NCBI RefSeq assembly: GCF_018403225.1
Contig: NZ_BOSG01000001.1
Location: forward strand, 1,612,001 to 1,676,000
Length of the DNA stretch: 64,000 nt
Direction: 5' to 3'
Origin: Paenibacillus sp. J23TS9
Lineage (GTDB): Bacteria > Bacillota > Bacilli > Paenibacillales > Paenibacillaceae
In this document: in pieces, positions 61,914-64,000 of the stretch
Position numbering within the stretch: position 1 is the first letter of the stretch
Layout of the letters: each line of letters begins with the position of its first letter
The notes under the pieces: model-generated
Told to the model about the DNA's origin: nothing
What the model saw: only the letters and a program-made list of their open reading frames with translations
The model's database searches: none
Position numbers and translations under genes: made by a program

Positions 61914-62537
61914 TCAGCATTTTTCCACAGGGAATCTTAGCACCGTCTTCAACTTGGCTGGTTCGGTCTTTCGAGGATCTGACAAATAGATTTCCCGATG
62001 AATTTTGCTTGTACGGATAAATCCATGTACTGTACAGAATGCTTCCATTTGCGCAAAACTTTCCGGCTCATCGTCAAAGCTTCCCATATGCATCATTTGA
62101 CAGCTTAATCCATCTGCCACTTGTTCGAACCGGACTTTCTCGAGGAAAGGATTCGGTTTCTTTCTCTTCGTCTGTTCCAGAAATCGCACAAACCCTTTTT
62201 CGGTCAAAAAATCGGGCTGACGTATCATCATCGTATATTTAAAATTGCTTTTGTCTGTCGCAGGCTTTGTCCGATCAAGCAAGTCCCATACGCCCTCAAG
62301 TGGAAAAACCGTATATTCATAGTATCCCGCTGGTACATCATCACTTTTGTATGACATTCTCACAGCATAACTTAAACTGTACAAAGCCTCTATGACCTTG
62401 GCAAACTCCTCGCCGTTAGGGTCCCCCGAACCACTGATCGTAAAAAACAGCATCCTCGGCACTTCCACGATATCCGGTAATGTTTTTGGCAAATAGAGGT
62501 TCTTAAAATCTTTTTTATAATCTACCTTTTTGCTCAC
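61914..62537 (-). CDS. GyrI-like effector-binding protein
   Basis: A 207-residue protein of the GyrI-like (SHV/AraC effector-binding) family: the N-terminal strand VPRMLFFTISGSGDPNGEEFAKVIEALYSLSYAV, the FPLEGVWDLLDRTKP segment and the C-terminal ETEPAKLKTVLRFPV-type ending (here KTEPAKLKTVLRFPVEKC) are standard. These stand-alone domains bind small hydrophobic or cationic ligands and some hydrolyse them; they act in the cytoplasm. The start is GTG 62537 after AAAAGGAGAG. No linked regulator is seen; function remains general. Confidence 0.85.
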   Translation of the reverse strand: MSKKVDYKKDFKNLYLPKTLPDIVEVPRMLFFTISGSGDPNGEEFAKVIEALYSLSYAVRMSYKSDDVPAGYYEYTVFPLEGVWDLLDRTKPATDKSNFKYTMMIRQPDFLTEKGFVRFLEQTKRKKPNPFLEKVRFEQVADGLSCQMMHMGSFDDEPESFAQMEAFCTVHGFIRTSKIHREIYLSDPRKTEPAKLKTVLRFPVEKC

Positions 62538-62559
62538 AGTGAATCTCTCCTTTTGCAGG

Positions 62560-62588
62560 TAAAAAGACTAACAGCTAACTGTTAGTCT
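62560..62588 (-). terminator. Terminator between deacetylase and GyrI-like genes
   Basis: AGACTAACAG / CTGTTAGTCT perfect 10-bp stem with a CTAA loop; followed by five T on the minus strand. It lies just past the stop of the polysaccharide deacetylase gene. Confidence 0.85.
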
Positions 62589-62608
62589 TTATTTCCGTCT
62601 TATTCTCA

Positions 62609-63409
62609 TTAGCCAAGTACGGTCAATTGGCCTGCCGCCAGCTCAACGATGTCCGCTTCCACGCTTACCCATACACTTTGTGCAGACGGATTATGGACCA
62701 TTCGGTAATCGGCTGAGAAACGGAGCTGCCGCAATGCCTGCATATAAGAAACGATTTCAGCGTTGGTAGCAAACCAAATGCTTTCATTTCCGGCAACGAG
62801 TTCTCCAAACCGATCGATCAGCTCCCAATTGTTGTCATTCTCAAACTCATAGCTATGCCCCCATACATAGAGCAAAGCCATCCGGGTATGCCGCTGCTTT
62901 AAAGCCAATAATTGATTGGCATATTCCACCATTTGCCGATAATGGCAGGTCGGATGCCATCTTAGGAAGTCTGACGGCATATTGAACCCGAACTCGTTTG
63001 CTGCTGTCCGGGCATATTCAATCCCGAGTGAGGGTAACAGCGAGACGAGCTGTTCGTTATATGTACCAAAAGGATAGCTCATTCCACGTACGGGATAACC
63101 AACAAGAGCTTCCAGCCCCTTACGGTCCTCCGTGATTTCCTGCACCATTTGTTCGATCGGGGACTGTTCGAGAAAAGGATGGCTGACGGTATGAGCCGAT
63201 ACTTCATGCCCCATGAACAGAGGCCGTACCTCCTCCCGCGTAAGAAACCCCTCTTTTCCGAGAGTGCCGCTGTTTAAGTGAAACGTACCTTTAAGACCAT
63301 ATGCATTAAACTTCTCGACCAGTCTCCTGTCATGAATCCGCCCATCATCAAAACTGAGGGTGATAGCCTTATGAACTCCACCAGGAAAACGATCATAACG
63401 AATCCTCAT
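62609..63409 (-). CDS. Polysaccharide deacetylase (NodB homology, CE4)
   Basis: A 266-residue protein of the CE4/NodB family. TLSFDDGRIHDRRLVE carries the first metal aspartate, GHEVSAHTVSHPFLE the two metal histidines (HTVSH), and GMSYPFGTYNEQ the third motif; a long second half has no signal peptide. Members remove N- or O-acetyl groups from chitin-like, peptidoglycan or exopolysaccharide substrates, or are used as peptidoglycan-modifying enzymes. The absence of a signal suggests an intracellular substrate or a non-standard CE4 role. Start ATG 63409 after TTAGGAGGAACC. It lies 20 bp after the serine hydrolase gene, probably co-transcribed. Confidence 0.88.
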   Translation of the reverse strand: MRIRYDRFPGGVHKAITLSFDDGRIHDRRLVEKFNAYGLKGTFHLNSGTLGKEGFLTREEVRPLFMGHEVSAHTVSHPFLEQSPIEQMVQEITEDRKGLEALVGYPVRGMSYPFGTYNEQLVSLLPSLGIEYARTAANEFGFNMPSDFLRWHPTCHYRQMVEYANQLLALKQRHTRMALLYVWGHSYEFENDNNWELIDRFGELVAGNESIWFATNAEIVSYMQALRQLRFSADYRMVHNPSAQSVWVSVEADIVELAAGQLTVLG

Positions 63410-63429
63410 ACAGGTTCCTCCTAACGATG

Positions 63430-64000
63430 TTACAAGCAAGTGTAAACCAAATTTCTCAAGCGAGGATGTACATAGGGCTCTTGATTGTTCAACATATGCT
63501 GCGCATACATGACGGTCACCTGAGATGACGGATCGATGATAGCAAGAGCGCCAGCCGCGCCGCTCCAGCCGAATTCACCGAGTGGGCTAAGCGATCCGCT
63601 AGTCTTCTTAGAACAATGGGTGCGAACACCCAGCCCGTAGCCATACCCCGCAAGCTGCGACCAGGAGAAATGGCTGCGCATTGCCTCAGACAAGTGATCC
63701 GTTCGCATAAGCTCAACTGTCTCGGCAGCCAGTATCCGAATACCTTCAGGGCTTGTTCCCTGATTGGTAAGCGTATTTAGAAAGAGAGCATAGTCATTCA
63801 CGGTGGAGAATAATCCGGCACCGCCGCTCTCGTATTCCGAACCGAGCATGTAATCGTTCCCATCTTTGAGAACAGGTTTGCTTAAGGACTCGCTATATTC
63901 ATACTGCGGAGCCAACCGGCTTCGATCTTCATCCGGTACATCGAAGCCGGTATCCCGCATCCCAAGCGGGCCGGTGATTTCATCCCGGACGTAGGCACCG
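63430..64000 (-). CDS. Serine hydrolase (class C beta-lactamase family), 5' part cut by window edge
   Basis: The C-terminal 190 residues of a second beta-lactamase-type serine hydrolase; the frame runs off the right edge as GAYVRDEITGPLGMRDTGFDV. Recognisable parts are GGAGLFSTVNDYALFLNTLTNQG (the segment after the YxN motif), YGYGLGVRTH, and FGWSGAAGALAIIDPSSQVTVMY, which takes the place of the third motif (HxG/GxxG) near the end. The SxxK and YxN motifs must lie outside the window. It is unlike the enzyme at 1-947 in sequence detail. It precedes the polysaccharide deacetylase by 20 bp, suggesting a two-gene operon. Confidence 0.88.
   Translation of the reverse strand, partial: GAYVRDEITGPLGMRDTGFDVPDEDRSRLAPQYEYSESLSKPVLKDGNDYMLGSEYESGGAGLFSTVNDYALFLNTLTNQGTSPEGIRILAAETVELMRTDHLSEAMRSHFSWSQLAGYGYGLGVRTHCSKKTSGSLSPLGEFGWSGAAGALAIIDPSSQVTVMYAQHMLNNQEPYVHPRLRNLVYTCL

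Noticed and set aside
1..64000. Window ends joining as one serine hydrolase gene (circular replicon)
   Set aside because: Both edge genes are serine hydrolases on the minus strand, but the left piece has the N-terminal half with SxxK and YxN and the right piece the C-terminal part. Joining 64000 to 1 would put a continuing 3' piece against a 5' one. The overlap cannot be proved from sequence and two separate genes are equally likely.
1..64000. CRISPR array, riboswitch, tRNA or rRNA genes
   Set aside because: No regularly spaced repeats, T-box/S-box-like leaders or recognisable structural RNA sequences were seen; absence is by eye only.

Overview
The window looks like chromosomal DNA of a Paenibacillus-type member of the Bacillales. 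The signs are strong AGGAGG-like ribosome binding sites, frequent TTG and GTG starts, a wall protein with three S-layer homology repeats, membrane-anchored AraC regulators next to LplB/YtcP-type sugar permeases without a local ATPase, catabolite-response (cre) elements, HelD, and many TetR/MarR/MerR one-component regulators. Most genes lie on the minus strand. No rRNA, tRNA, CRISPR array, insertion sequence or phage gene was found.

Layout. 1-7.1 kb: a partial class-C-type serine hydrolase, the wreck of a DHA2 drug-efflux gene, an NTF2-like protein, a paired ABC exporter (YbtPQ/IrtAB type) and a type-B carboxylesterase. 7.2-10.4 kb: a two-component system and a LysR regulator. 10.6-15 kb: DinB-like and NTF2-like proteins, a Bcr/CflA efflux gene with an apparent frameshift in a homopolymer, and a divergent zinc alcohol dehydrogenase/TetR pair.

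15-40.6 kb plus 40.6-47 kb is a glycan-use island. It has a 1508-residue S-layer-anchored GH20 protein and a secreted GH16 laminarinase-type enzyme with CBM56. An operon then encodes solute-binding protein, two permeases, GH88 and PL6. Upstream of that operon is a GH95-like gene with an AraC regulator, preceded by a perfect cre match. A second ABC operon ends in a GH29 alpha-L-fucosidase and has its own AraC regulator. The secreted PL6 lyase would cut a uronate-containing polymer outside the cell. The ABC systems would import the pieces, and cytoplasmic GH88, GH29 and GH95-like enzymes would strip unsaturated uronate and fucose-like residues. No sulfatase is present. Between the two ABC systems sit a Na+/H+ antiporter, a GNAT enzyme, an HTH protein and a 46-residue peptide gene.

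47-55 kb holds regulator/target pairs: quinone-reductase-type flavoprotein/MarR, TetR/YhgE-like membrane protein, SDR/MerR (with a textbook 19-bp-spacer MerR promoter), and HelD. 55.5-61.8 kb: a VOC gene broken by one TGA, then an operon of NCS1 permease, DUF917-family protein and hydantoinase/oxoprolinase, preceded by a PucR regulator that seems to start at a non-canonical ATT. 61.9-64 kb: a GyrI-like protein, a polysaccharide deacetylase and the end of another serine hydrolase.

The most novel candidates are the sulfatase-free PL6/GH88/fucosidase locus, the PucR-NCS1-DUF917-HyuA catabolic unit, and several decay or recoding signatures (MFS A8 tract, VOC TGA, PucR ATT start, MFS and MDR remnants). 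All calls come from reading the sequence; no database search was run.
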